Source of the DNA: Sclerodactyla briareus
Taxonomy: Eukaryota; Echinodermata; Holothuroidea; Dendrochirotida; Sclerodactylidae
Reading direction: 5' to 3'
DNA: 64,000 nt
NCBI GenBank assembly: GCA_026419785.1
Contig: JAODTK010003488.1
Location: forward strand, 62,001-126,000
Under the pieces are notes generated by a model. It saw only the letters and a list, made by a program, of their open reading frames with translations. It did not search any database and was not told the DNA's origin. Shown piece by piece: positions 50,451 through 61,320 of this stretch. Both the position numbers and the translations under genes were made by a program. Positions within the stretch are counted from its first letter, which is position 1. Each line of letters starts with the position of its first letter.

Positions 50451-51038
50451 TTTTTGGTCGACGATTTTATAGCAGTGAACTATTAACTGCCTGCTGTATT
50501 ACTCCCCCTCCCACCCCCCAAAAAAAAAAAAAATGCCTCAATTTTCCATGAAACCCGAAGCGAGACGACAGTGTTAAATGTGATAGATAATCGCTAATTT
50601 TATTTGTGTTACTTTAAATAGCGCCCCCTTGACAGCTTCCCCAGGGGGAATTTAGAAGGAATACCGTAAATATTATTTCGTATAGACTAAAACAACTCGA
50701 ATCAATGCATCAATAGGAAAGTAATTTCCATCATGGTTGACTGTAAAATGAATGCTATAGATTAATCATGGAGAGTACCAGCTGTGGGCTGGTCTACGTT
50801 CTCGTCAGTATATATACTGTGCCTATATGCCGACTCCTTAAACATAATTGAAAGCATATAATATTAATGGGAGCCAATAGTATTCCTCTACCTGGAATTC
50901 TTCCTATTTGAAAGTGTGGAGCCCGTGGCGATTGTCTCACAGGCACTAATCTGTCAATGGAAAAAAGGAAACCTATTAACCCAGTTGCCTACTAACATGG
51001 TAAGTCCATCTCTCAAACCCTTACTTTAAAACATTCAG

Positions 51039-51195
51039 GAAGACCCTCGACGTCGCTAGGCAACTGAGGGATGTTGCCATGGAGGCGCAGGCGTGCTACA
51101 GCCTGGGGAACACCTACACACTGATGAGGGAGTACGAGGCTGCGATTAGATACCATGTGAAAACACCTGAAGATAGCACAGCAGTTACAGGACAG
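51039..51195 (+). CDS. GPSM2: GPSM2/LGN internal exon: TPR repeat EAQACYSLGNTYTL
   Basis: This is the clearest exon. The reading is KTLDVARQLRD, VAMEAQACYSLGNTYTL, MREYEAAIRYHVK and then, after removing one A in the AAAAC run, HLKIAQQLQDR ending at the donor. The LGN/AGS3 consensus in the same place is TLxLARQLKDRAVEAQSCYSLGNTYTLLQDYEKAIDYHLKHLAIAQELNDR, with the exon ending inside the final R codon, as here (AG|gtatgg). The acceptor is aaaacattcag. One residue is missing near the RD-VAME junction. The exon continues directly from EYYK in the preceding exon, so the order and strand of all four exons agree. The following exon, which should begin VGEGRACWSLGNAY, was not found downstream. It may lie beyond 64 kb or be unreadable. 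Confidence 0.93.
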
Positions 51196-52183
51196 GTATG
51201 GGTTACTCTGATTATACCATCAGGATGTGCATAACGGTTTATTATATTAAGTGTTTTCATCCGTACCTGCTGTGTATAGAAACAGGCTACATTTCTAAAA
51301 TTATTCCTGGCTGCAAATGAGATGCGTGAGATTGAGTTCAAGTGTGACAAAGTGCATTGCCACCCTGTACTTCCCCCCGCCCCCCCTAACACTGCAAGTG
51401 TGACCGTGGGACTGGTCAATACGCTCTGCTGAGAGAAGTCGCATAGTGATTGGTGAATTCAAGTGGGTTACGCTGTTCCTTAGTGATTGCTCTTGCATTG
51501 GATTAGTATTTCCATCCTAAACACAAGCAGTCATTCCTTATGAGTGGGAAGATGCTGGTACTCTTATGAAATCAATCCCCCATTCCCAGGAATTATGTTG
51601 GTGGGCTATGCGTAGACCAAGACATTACATTTGCACAGGGATATATTAAACAACTGATGCCAGCGGACATTTAATGGGTAATAATTGATATTGCTATCAT
51701 TTTTTTTAATTAAGGTTGTTAACATGTTCAGTATGTATGGGTTCAAGAGTGATTCTCAAAAATTCAATTAGTAATTACATTTGCTATGAGCGCACACCCA
51801 TGTTATCTCGAACACTCAGGAGGACCCAGGTGACCGTTAAATGAACTTTGTCAGGACCAAATGTAGTAGTCTAAGACCCGAGTTTTCATCAACCCTTCAT
51901 TAGATGTTGTGTGCAGTAAAGGTAATTGTTTGATTGTAACTTCCCATTCCTCACCTAATTTGTTGCAAATTTGGTAATATAAAACCCCCAATACGATGGA
52001 GGGGAGAATATGAGATGAGGGAGAGCGAGACGGAGAATATAAAGGACGACAGGAGTAAGCAAATGGACTGCAGGGGTTGGGGGGATGCAGAAAAATTGAC
52101 CTATTCCCAATTGAATGCAATATGCAAAATTTGATTCTGTTAGGGAGGTTATCTAATTATTTTATGCGTTTTATCTACCGCAG

Positions 52184-52316
52184 GTGCGGTCGGACGGGAA
52201 GCGTGGGCTGCTATGAATGGCCAATTGTTAAGCAGAGTCTGGCAAGGAAGCTCCAGGCGGACGCCTCCGCACACCTCAGCGGCCAGTATTGTTGTACTAT
52301 ACTAGGTCATAATTAA
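52184..52316 (+). other. Exon-like CpG-rich segment, unidentified
   Basis: A convincing acceptor (gcgttttatctaccgcag, ending 52183) precedes a CpG-rich stretch, open in two frames. One frame reads VGREAWAAMNGQLLSRVWQ. A GPSM2 exon (VGEGRACWSLGN...) is expected next in this direction, and the opening VGRE is suggestive. The remainder does not align even allowing shifts, so I do not assign it. A G run follows immediately (52328-52350). Confidence 0.2.
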
Positions 52317-52779
52317 TCTGCCCCGTGGGGGGGGTGGGGGGGGGGGGGGGGAGCCCGGCTCCAGCCCGCTGGTATTAGAGCGATATCAAACCTATGTTAG
52401 GGTTATATTCAGCGACGCGAACAGCCCTTAGATACACGTAGCAACAACTGAAATGAAAGTCCCTGGTTTCGTTAGCATCTGAGGACACTGTACGTGATTA
52501 TACTGTGCGTACATATTTTACCACTATAAACAAGTGAAACAATTGATAGAAGACATTTGAATTTGAATGTTTGATTCTCTAGCAAGTGTATTACATTTCG
52601 TTTTGATAACTTTTCGCTGTCCGTTATGTGGAAATTAATATAATCAACAATGGTTGTGTTGTGTCCTTATTTCTACCCATATTATCATCCCCATATGTTT
52701 AGTACGAGACCGCCGATTTAGCAACATTTGCGTCTATGTAGTATGATCGCTGTATCTGAGGCTACGCGACCTTCCTATT

Positions 52780-53681
52780 CAGGGTGCGTAACTTTTTCCT
52801 TGACATAATTCCATGACTTTTTACCCAGTTACACTACAAGAAATCGTGTACCGCTACAGAAAATCGCCCATAACTCGAAAAACGGAAGGATGTTGTCGAC
52901 TTTTGTTCGCGTGATAGAGAGGATTCTTAAACCTAATTGAAGGATGCTTCTTTCCATCGGTACTTACTTTGAGGAAAAAATCGGTCGTTAGCGTGAGCCA
53001 CGGACCCATGGGTACCAGTTCCTGCCGGAAAAAAAAAGTTAGTCTTTTTATATTAGACGGGATACGACCGATTTTCTCGACAAGAGGGCCGATTGGAAAG
53101 AGAGCCTGGAAAAAGAGCATAAGAGCCATCCTCTCAAGTTAGTTTTAGAAACCGCCGAAAAGTCGGACAAATCCTTCCGGTGTTTTCGAGTTATGAGCGA
53201 TTTTCGTGCGGGGTTTTTTTATACACCCATTTCTGTGCCAATATTATTTATTTAAAGTTTTAGAGGTTTTTCGGGCCGGGCAGCCGTCCCTCGGGCCGTA
53301 GGTTTGTAATGTTGCATAAATGTACGAAAGCTGGGTGCGTTTTTGAGGAACCAAACCATTCATAAGTACAATGTTCTGCATACTGTGTACGATCGCCGAT
53401 CCATTAGACACCACGTGCGTAGATTTATTGAGCACGTGACGACGGGTGTCCGCGATATTGGAACGAGATTAAAAGGAAAGTAGAACCCCCAAAACATCGG
53501 AGAAACATCTTTTTTATTCACGATTGGCAAGAAGTGCATTTGACAGTTTTCCACTCATTCATTGGAATTCCATGACTTTCAAGGACTTTTAGGAGCGATG
53601 TGCCTTTTTCCATGACTCAGGTCGGAAAATGAAAAAGCAAAATTCCATAACTTTCAGTTTCCCTGACCCGTACGAACCCTG
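52780..53681. mobile_element. hAT-like element with CAGGGTTCGTA termini
   Basis: Starts cagggtgcgtaac; the other end on the minus strand is cagggttcgtacgggtcagg. Both ends continue with 'ccatgactttt'-type subterminal repeats. The flanks ttcctatt and attccatt agree as an 8-bp duplication only if a base shift is allowed. Inside lies a strong foldback (52847-53216) and ~250 bp of unique sequence with no transposase. Confidence 0.65.
52847..53216. repeat. Long foldback (inverted repeat) nested in the hAT-like element
   Basis: Left: gaaaatcgcccataactcga, then aacggaaggat and gtcgacttttg. Right, on the minus strand: gaaaatcgctcataactcga, then ccggaaggattt and gtccgacttttc. An inner pair, aaaatcggtcgt (about 52976) and acgaccgatttt (about 53065), extends the symmetry. 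The arms span ~60 bp at the ends of a ~370-bp segment. Confidence 0.8.
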
Positions 53682-54660
53682 AATTCCATTCTATTTTATA
53701 AAATCAAGCAATAGCCAACATAGGTGAATCACAAGAATTTGGCAAAACGCTATTTAATTGATAGCCAGTTTTGAAAAGTAGGAATAGTAGAATGGACGAA
53801 AGGAGCTCACTGGCAGCGAGCTCGTAAACAGGTGCAAAATACTTTTCAAAGGTAAAACACAGCATACCATTATTTTAATTCACGCATCATGGAAAGAAGT
53901 GACATTGTAAAAAAGAAGAAAAAAGTTTTAATATTGATTGACGGAATCAAGGCTGTAAGAACGGACTAAGGAGCGCAGATGCAAGAATGCACGGAAGGCA
54001 ATTGAAGCTGAGAAATTTGTTGCTTGAATAGCCTGATGACCACTAAAAAATTATAAAATTCTTTCCGAAAGCACCGACACGGTCAACACCACTACTGTGA
54101 ACTTTTTGTACTAACATTAACCAAAGGTTCGCTATAATTGTTGCTATTACAATAATCAAGAAAGAAACGATCGACAGAGGGTAAGTAGGCTCTATTCACA
54201 ATCACTTCGCTCTCAGCATGTTTTTACTCCGCCTATTACGCCATTCACAGTGATTAAAATGTTTTGCAAACTGGAATAAGCGTTGTACGTGTACAGTATC
54301 TCGCGGAACTTGCATCGCAAGGGCTGGATGGGCCTAATGATTGACATCCACGGCTAAATGCACTTCAGCCTTTGCAGTGCTCCAGCGCTAGCCTGAAAAG
54401 TTGCAAGTAGGCTTGGTTCCTCTGCTTGCAGAAGGGTTGGGGAGGGGGGGGGGCCATACAAAGTGGCCCCGACGTGGGCTACTTTTCAGTCCGTCACGGT
54501 AGATGTTTGTAGAAATGTGGGGGAGAGCGGGGAAAAGAAGGCCTACTGTAACTTCACTCAGTTAGTCATAGCACCCTGTGTGTTTTCACTGTTAGTCGAC
54601 ATACGACTATTCCCAACGAAAGGATTGGGCCCCAACAACTACCCGTCCCTTTAAATTGAA
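53682..54660. other. No recognisable gene
   Basis: AT-rich sequence with a G run at 54446-54453. No coding segment or repeat was recognised. Confidence 0.4.
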
Positions 54661-54684
54661 TACGCATGTGGGGAGGGGGTTGTT

Positions 54685-55650
54685 TTGATTTCTTTTTTTT
54701 TTGAGAAGTTGAGTGAAGTTGTGAGAAGAAAATGTTGTTTAGAAATTGTGAATTTGTGGAAAATTGAGATTTTGTGTTTTTGTTTTGTTTGTTTGTTTGA
54801 GCAATTGAGTTGTGTTGAGAAAGACATTTGAAGTTTGCAGAAAAGAAAATTGTTGTGAGAAATAGAAAAGAAATTTTGAGGAAAAATTGTTTTTTTTTGA
54901 TTTGAGATTGTTGAGAGAAAGACACAGAAATGTGAGAAGAATTTCTTTTGAGATTTTGGAAGAAATTGTTTTTTTGTTGAGAGAATAGAATTTTTGAGTA
55001 GAAAATAGAATGAGAAAAGAGAGAATGGTTGGAAAGGGGAAAAAGATTGGTTGTGTTGAGTTTTTGTTGTTTTTTGTTTGGTTTGAGAAGAAATTGAGAT
55101 TATTTTGATATTTTTTTTGAGAGAGATTGTTGCTTGAGAATTGTTTGCTTTTTGTTGTTTTTTGAGAAAGAACTGAGAATGAGAAAGAGTTGTTGAGAGA
55201 TGAGAGATAGAGGGAAAAGATGAGATTTGAGATTGAGAAAGAAAGAAAGGAGATTGTTTTGAGTTTGATTTTGTTGTTTTTTTGTTTTGAAGCAAAATAG
55301 AAAGAAAAGAAAAGTGAGGTAAAAAGGGTGAGGGAAAGAAAAAAAGTTGAGGAAAAGGAGAGGTTGAGAAAATTTTTTTGGCAATGAGTTGAGAAAATAC
55401 AGAGAAATTGAGAAAAAAGGTTTTTGTGGTTGAGAAAGGGGGGGGGGGGGTTTTGGGTTTTTTCGGGTTGAGAAAGGGGGGTGGGTTGGGTTGGGGGGGG
55501 GTTTTTGAGATGGGTTGGGGGGTTGGGGTTTGAGAAATGGTTGTTGAGAAAATGGGAAAAAGGTGCGGGGTTTGGGAGGGAGGTTGGTGGGTTTGGGTTG
55601 GTCGTGGTTTGAGGGAAAATAGAAAGTGGGGTTGTTTTCGTGTTGAGAAA
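54685..55650. repeat. ~960-bp tract almost devoid of cytosine on the + strand
   Basis: By eye I count about 16-17 C in this interval, under 2 percent, with many full 60-base rows containing none. The + strand is a mixture of T, G and A dominated by degenerate ttgagaa / gagaaag units and, from 55435, G runs. Because the stop codons on the minus strand need TTA, CTA or TCA on the + strand, the lack of C removes two of the three. Three overlapping minus-strand frames (341, 308 and 202 codons) stay open as a result. They encode low-complexity S/F/K/N/P/Q strings and are not genes. The edges are sharp at both ends. Confidence 0.85.
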
Positions 55651-57090
55651 AATACAGGAACCCACTCCATGTACACTCTCGAAAATATGAAAACAATATA
55701 AAAATCATTTGTGTTCAGTTAACCGCATTTATCATTGGGAAAAGGTTTAGCTAGGTTTAAGATACGCGAACTTCAGGCCTGAAAAATTAGTCGCTCTCGG
55801 AATTCCGACCCCCCCCCCTCCGTCTTCCACAAATTTCAATATAATTTTAGGTTAGGAGAGAGTGAGAACTCCCCCCCCCCCAAAGTAATCCCTACGCACA
55901 GGCCATTAAATATTTCATCCTCCCAAGATGTTTCTATTTGTCATTTCCCTCAGCGCCCTACCGCCAGCCTCCCTGGGTACCCCGTCTTTCTGCAGTTTTT
56001 TTTTTTTGTTTAGACTGTACCAATCATGTATTGACAGGATCCCTCTAGGTGCAGACAGCGGAGTAAGTTGCATGGCTCCACCCATCAACGTGATAGGAAA
56101 ACTCCTAAATACTAACAGATATGCTGGCGTATAAGTAGTGCAGATTTTAAATGTTGTCAGCACGGTTGCGCGGGCAAGATGGCAATCGGTTATACGGGGA
56201 AACACAATGTATTCTCGGCCAGCACTGTATAACAATTATTGTGCAGCCCGCCGCGCGTTAATTTGGATGCCTCGAGAGCCTTTGTTCGGAGAGATCGGAC
56301 ACGCGATGCAAACAGGGAGGGGTGATTGGAGGGGGGGGGGGATGATAGTATCGACGACCTGATTGTCATATCAATTTGTGGGAGTGGAGAAGGTCAACTC
56401 CACTTGGCGAGTGAATGAAAGACATACATACAACCCCTTTTTGGTTTTAGCAACGCTCTATTAATAAATTCTGATCGACCTACGCTAATTCTGTCTATTT
56501 TACTTATTATCGCAAGAAAATGCAAGCCACATGAATCGAAATCCCTCGATAATTCCCTCGCCATGGGCGTATGTAAGCGCAGATGCAAAGGGTGGTACGC
56601 AATTTCTTGTACGTAGTTAGTCACCCGCCCGCATGTAATGGAGAGCTTTGATCTATTCTATAGTTATTTCCATCTCACGTCGTCATTCAATCTGCACTCA
56701 GCTGTCACCCTTCATCATGGAGGTGTTGCATACGTATAATAATTGACTTGTTACACTAGCGCGCGGCGGGGACAATTGAGTTAGATCTGCAATTTTGCAG
56801 GACGTTCAATTTTCAGATTTGTTTTCAAATTTCCACATGAATGAATTGTGAAACTTCCGGTAAAATATCCAAATTAATATACTCATCCAGCGAAATTCAT
56901 AAGCATATATAATTCTTGGGGTAATTTGCATAATCTAGCCGGATAGCACCCTAAATAAATTAATTTCTGATTCAATTGCGGAAGATCGGCCCCCCCACAA
57001 CGTGTATACTTTCGTAGCCTAAAGTTAACATTAATCTGGTAATACAATAAGATATACATATGGTGTTGTTAGGATATGATTTTCAAGCCA
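55651..57090. other. No recognisable gene; C and G runs
   Basis: C runs at 55808-55818 and 55870-55880, a G run at 56329-56341, and open frames without motifs. Confidence 0.4.
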
Positions 57091-57114
57091 TGTGCTTTTG
57101 AAATTTAGATCGTC

Positions 57115-57423
57115 ATGTCCACCATACGGTTTACAAAAATATGGTCATATGACATTGATTATCACACAGAAGTATCATACCAAACTACACGTTCGAACCC
57201 TTTTGAAACCCCAACCACTAGAATGGTCGCCGAAAGGAGTAATAATTTCCACTTCTTCCCAGTTGATGGTCTCTCGATGTCTCCTAGATCTACTCCTTCC
57301 CTGAATCTCTCTCCTACACTACGTCAAAAACATGATTTTGCTATCCACCAGCCAGCCGCGTCATTGACTATTCCAATACCATCAAACCCAATGATTGAAA
57401 AAAAGGGCACCCGAATAAGCTGA
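57115..57423 (+). other. Open frame of 102 codons, Ser/Pro/Thr-rich, unidentified
   Basis: A Met-initiated frame with fairly balanced composition in its first half (MSTIRFTKIWSYDIDYHTEV) and a Ser/Pro/Thr-rich second half (SPRSTPSLNLSPTLRQ). It is preceded by an AG (ttttgaaatttag) and ends at a stop in CTGAAG context. No domain was recognised. It could be a chance frame or part of an unannotated exon; nothing in the neighbourhood supports it. Confidence 0.15.
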
Positions 57424-57439
57424 AGTCGAACGAGTCCAT

Positions 57440-60350
57440 CCCGCGAGTGTAAAGACGTTGCTGCCAACGTATGGGCGCACTAATATCAAGATATGGAAAC
57501 ATCAACTATGCCCGCCTGCTCACAAGTTGCACGTGGCCGGGAGAGAACTGACATGGGCCCTGGATTTCCAGGGACTCGGTAACGCACTGTGTGCAGGTGT
57601 GGACTTCCATTGCAGCTTTCAATGCTGTGTGCAGGTGGAATTGGAAAAAAATACTAACCTTTTGTTAATAGCATGGAGCCAAATTGTAAAACTGCTTAAC
57701 AGTTGTAAATTGCGTTTGATTTGAAGCATTTTCTTTATATTTATTCCCCCAAACCTGTTCTATTCGCTACTCAAAAGCCGAGCCCGATGGTTTAATTTCT
57801 ATACCCCCGCGTACAGATCAATGTGTATTTGTTTATTTCAGTTGTGAAATACGTTACCAAGGGCACACGCACTGCACCGTGGAGTCTTTACCCCTACTTT
57901 TATAGGAGTATCCATGAAAAAACATATTTTCACACGCACAAGTCTGTAACGGCCTTGGGGACACTGAAATTACTATAGACGTGCATCCGCCCCCCCCCCT
58001 TCGCCGCCCAAATCAACATGTAATTGCATGCGGGGTGTCAGATGTAGAGACCTACATTTACTATAAGCATATGATATGAAGAACAATACCGTTATAATAA
58101 CAATATGAAGCAATAGGGTTAACAGTTTTAAATCAAGGCCTTTCAAACTCAAATGTTGCAGCTCGAAGGCGGAATAATGAGTAAAGTCATTTTTATGGAT
58201 CGGGAATCGGAATTGGCAGAATAACGAGAAACGAGTCGTTATGATGAACGGGGATAAGCGGGATAACGAGCAACCCAAGTCATTATTTGCTCTCCGAATA
58301 GCGAAGTAATGAGAAGAAAAAAGTTATTACAGCATGAACGGTGCCAATAATGACTAAGAACTCATTATACAGAACTGATAACTGAATGGGTAACACCATG
58401 ACTTGCTGAATTTTGCAGCGCAATTGGCGATCATTTTTCGTCAACCAAATTTATTGGTGATAAAACGAGCAATTTCTCATTAGGGGGGTATGACTTCTAG
58501 GTCGTTCGTTATTGCGTTAAGATTCACGTAGCAGAACGAGTGAATTCCATAAACTGAGCCTCGTGGAAACTGGGCCAAAGTGTAGTACCGGCCAGTGAAG
58601 GAACAGTGCCTGGGATTTTCCTAGTCACGTAGTTTGTTTGACCAGGCATCTGGCTGGCCCTGCGCGGCCGGACACGACCGAGCTCAGGCCAAGTGCGCGA
58701 GCCGGAGAAACGGAATACACAATGAGCATTCTAGTGCGAGTGCAGTATATTTATTCTTCGTGAGCAGAAAGAGTTCGGAATAAAGTTTTATCAAACGACA
58801 TTGTTTCAATTGGCGAACATGATACACGAGGGTGAGTGATATGGTTAGGAAGCTGCACTTGTTTCCTCGTGAAAAGTATTTCATTTGTGGCACTAGGGTT
58901 TTTTTTACAGTGAATACTTTTCCAGTTTGAAAAACATGTTGCGAAGAAATTCGTAGTTAGTAGGGCAGTTATAAAACCGCCACATAATACATTTCTCGCA
59001 GCGGAATAATAAACTTCGTGTTAGACGTTGTTACGAAGCAAGTCCGGGAGGGTGGGCGTTGGTGTGCGAGGTGAATAATCTGTAACAGTATTCTTCATTC
59101 TTGCATTTCCAGGGCGGGGGGCGGGGGTCGGGGGGGGGGAATGAAATATAAGCGGTGGACTGAGGCTTCCCTCATGTCTCACTATATTTCACTTCAGTCG
59201 GAAGTTCTCAGTAGTCAAGGTGGGTGTTGTGTATATCGTCTGCCTAGCTATGGGGTGGACAACTGACGAACAGTGTTCTTTTTTATTTCCTCAGATAGTA
59301 AAAAAAAAAATAGGGACAATGAAGCAATACACGAGAAAGTCAATTACAGAAAAGAATGATACTTCAATTCCTTTGTAGGGGTAGGATTAAAAAGAAAAAA
59401 AAATCACAACGTTTCTGCTGCTTAGAGAAGGATTGGTGAAAGAGAATTTATATTGCAAGTATCTACGTCGATAGACACGCGCCCAAAGCCGTGTCTGATT
59501 CATAGTTCGGAATGATATGGGGCAAAAGCCTATATCGCCCCCGGCTCTGAACAGCACCGCTAATGGTTTGACGCCGCCACAGTGGAGTAGGTTAGGGTAT
59601 AGTTACTCTAAATATATAAAAAAAAATGTGAAACTATGGGAAGTATGGAACATATTTACATTATTGATAACAAATGCACTTTGGAACAATCCACAGGAAC
59701 CAAATTTAGCAACATCGTGGCACCCTTCAGTTAGAGTTGGGCGCTAACCCCTTCGGACCTATGCACCGATGTGTGTGAAGAATACACGGGGGCAGGCCAA
59801 AAGTCTGGGAAAATATGGCGGAGACACTCCACGAGTGGTGAAGCCAAAATGATGTCCAAGGACCAGAACAACATACGTGCTCTATTACCATCTTCTTGAG
59901 ATACACAGTCGAGAAATGCCACACCCACACCGACACTTTTTTTTGTTTTTCTTTTCCCGGCCGGTCACCCACCCTTTTATGGCCGCGTCTTTTGTTTTTT
60001 TCGACGAATGTTCTCCCATTTCAAGCCATGTTTCACCTTTCTCCCGCCCCGCCCCCCCCCCCTCCCACCGTTACAACTAACGAAATCATGCGAGTTTAGC
60101 ATTCGGCCTTGTTGCTAACGGAATACTTTGCAGTACAGACCCTTTGTAGGTCATTGACGCAAGAGTTCGAAATACCAACACTAAGATTGAAAGTTGGACT
60201 TATGAATGTGAACACATGACACCAAGAGTCCAAACCAATCAACAGTGTCGACACTTTGCACAGGGTTCAGCCGCTAGGATTGCCCCAACTTTCATCACAA
60301 CGCTATTTCTCCATCAAAAATTTCTGTGTCTCTCAATTGAACATTTGAGG
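57440..60350. other. No supported gene; AACGAG-rich segment and homopolymers
   Basis: Between 58190 and 58560 the phrases gataacgag, cgagtcgttat, aatgagaa and cattattt recur in both orientations, a decayed inverted or simple repeat. Homopolymer runs lie at 57991 (C), 59139 (G) and 60054 (C). Confidence 0.4.
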
Positions 60351-60377
60351 GGTTATCCGTGATAAGCTCGTTGGCTA

Positions 60378-60838
60378 GAGGGGGGGGGAAATTTATTGTT
60401 TGGAATAAAGGCAGGGGGAGGACGGGAATAATGGATGGGGAGGGAATAATGGTGGGGGGGGGAAATAGGGGAATACTGAGTCGGGGGGGGGGGAATGGGA
60501 ATAAGGGAAAAAAATGGGTGGGGGGGGGAAATGGGATAATACGGAATAAAATAATGGAAATGTACGCTGCGAGACTGACGGCTTTTTACTTCTGGGGCTC
60601 TTACTCAGCTCATTATATTTTCAATCTGAAGCCCACAGTGATAGGTGGGATGTTGCCTAAGGGGCGGGGGGTTGCGGGGGGGGATGGGTGGGTTGGATGG
60701 GGTATTGAGGGCGGGGAGGGGGCTGGGGGTGAGGGTGGGGAGATGGAGATGGGATGTTGGTCGCTGAGAGGGGGATGGAGAGGGAGAGGGTGGAGATTGG
60801 CGAGATGAGACGACGTTTTTTTTTTTTTTTTTTTTTTT
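60378..60838. repeat. G-rich tract (GGGAATAATGG-type) next to a poly-T run
   Basis: From 60378 to 60560 G runs of 8-12 alternate with gaataatgg / gggaataa phrases. From 60660 to 60800 follows a second G-rich block (ggggatgggtggg..., gagggtgggg). The block ends at a run of about 22 T (60817-60838). The poly-T may be the tail of a minus-strand retrocopy whose body would be above 60839. The glycine-rich open frame across the tract is a composition artefact. Confidence 0.7.
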
Positions 60839-61209
60839 CATATAGTACAAGGTGATTTTATCGAACAACAAAACACAGTTGACAAATTAATGGCGCAAAT
60901 ATCCACATGAAACTACTGCGTGAGAGGAAAGAATGATACTCAATTTTTAACTTGTACAAGTATGATTAAAAGAAGAAAAACAATACACACCACTTATTTT
61001 CTGCAGCTCTGTGAATCCAAAGGAGATGTCCTTCTGATCACTTGTTGCCTGCGCACATTCACGACACTAGTATTTATTCTGGATCTTTCACGTTGATGAG
61101 TAACCATGTATAGGCCATTGTTGGTGTGGCTTGTTTCTCGTCGCACGGGAGGATGTGGATAACCGCGAGTATATAATCTTCTCGCAACAATAAGTAATGA
61201 TCACTGCAG

Positions 61210-61320
61210 GGCACGGAGGAGCATTATAGCCATGCTCGGTGACGAACAATATGCGAGGGTGTGCGAGGCAGGCAGCCTGCTCTGCGGGCGCCGATATGAT
61301 GGACGGACCGGTCCATGTGT
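61210..61320 (+). other. Exon-like segment with consensus splice sites, unidentified
   Basis: 111 bp between an AG (gatcactgcag) and a near-perfect donor (gtgagtagg). It is CpG-rich, unlike its surroundings. Exactly one frame is open throughout, beginning in phase 1: ARRSIIAMLGDEQYARVCEA followed by a GSLLCGRRYDGR run. I recognise no family. It lies downstream of the last GPSM2 exon on the same strand. However, the sequence does not match the remaining TPRs, and the GDE..RR.D.R spacing is not that of a GoLoco motif (FFDLL..Q..RMDDQR). Confidence 0.3.

Larger units (their letters stand above)
44093..51038 (+). other. GPSM2 intron, about 6.9 kb, including a LINE fragment
   Basis: This interval lies between the EYYK exon and the TLDVARQL exon. 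It contains a palindromic repeat pair (44.5-44.8 kb), a copy of the 2.4-3.7 kb array unit (48.8-49.15 kb) and a LINE reverse-transcriptase remnant (50.0-50.45 kb). The stretch 44.9-48.7 kb is otherwise featureless to my reading. Confidence 0.65.

Noticed and set aside
54651-55676. Three overlapping minus-strand open frames (341, 308 and 202 codons), the longest in the window
   Set aside because: They arise because the + strand lacks C, so minus-strand stops are depleted in every frame; the products are low-complexity F/S/Q/N/P strings in three frames at once.
60359-60808. 149-residue glycine-rich open frame
   Set aside because: Direct translation of the G-rich simple repeat.
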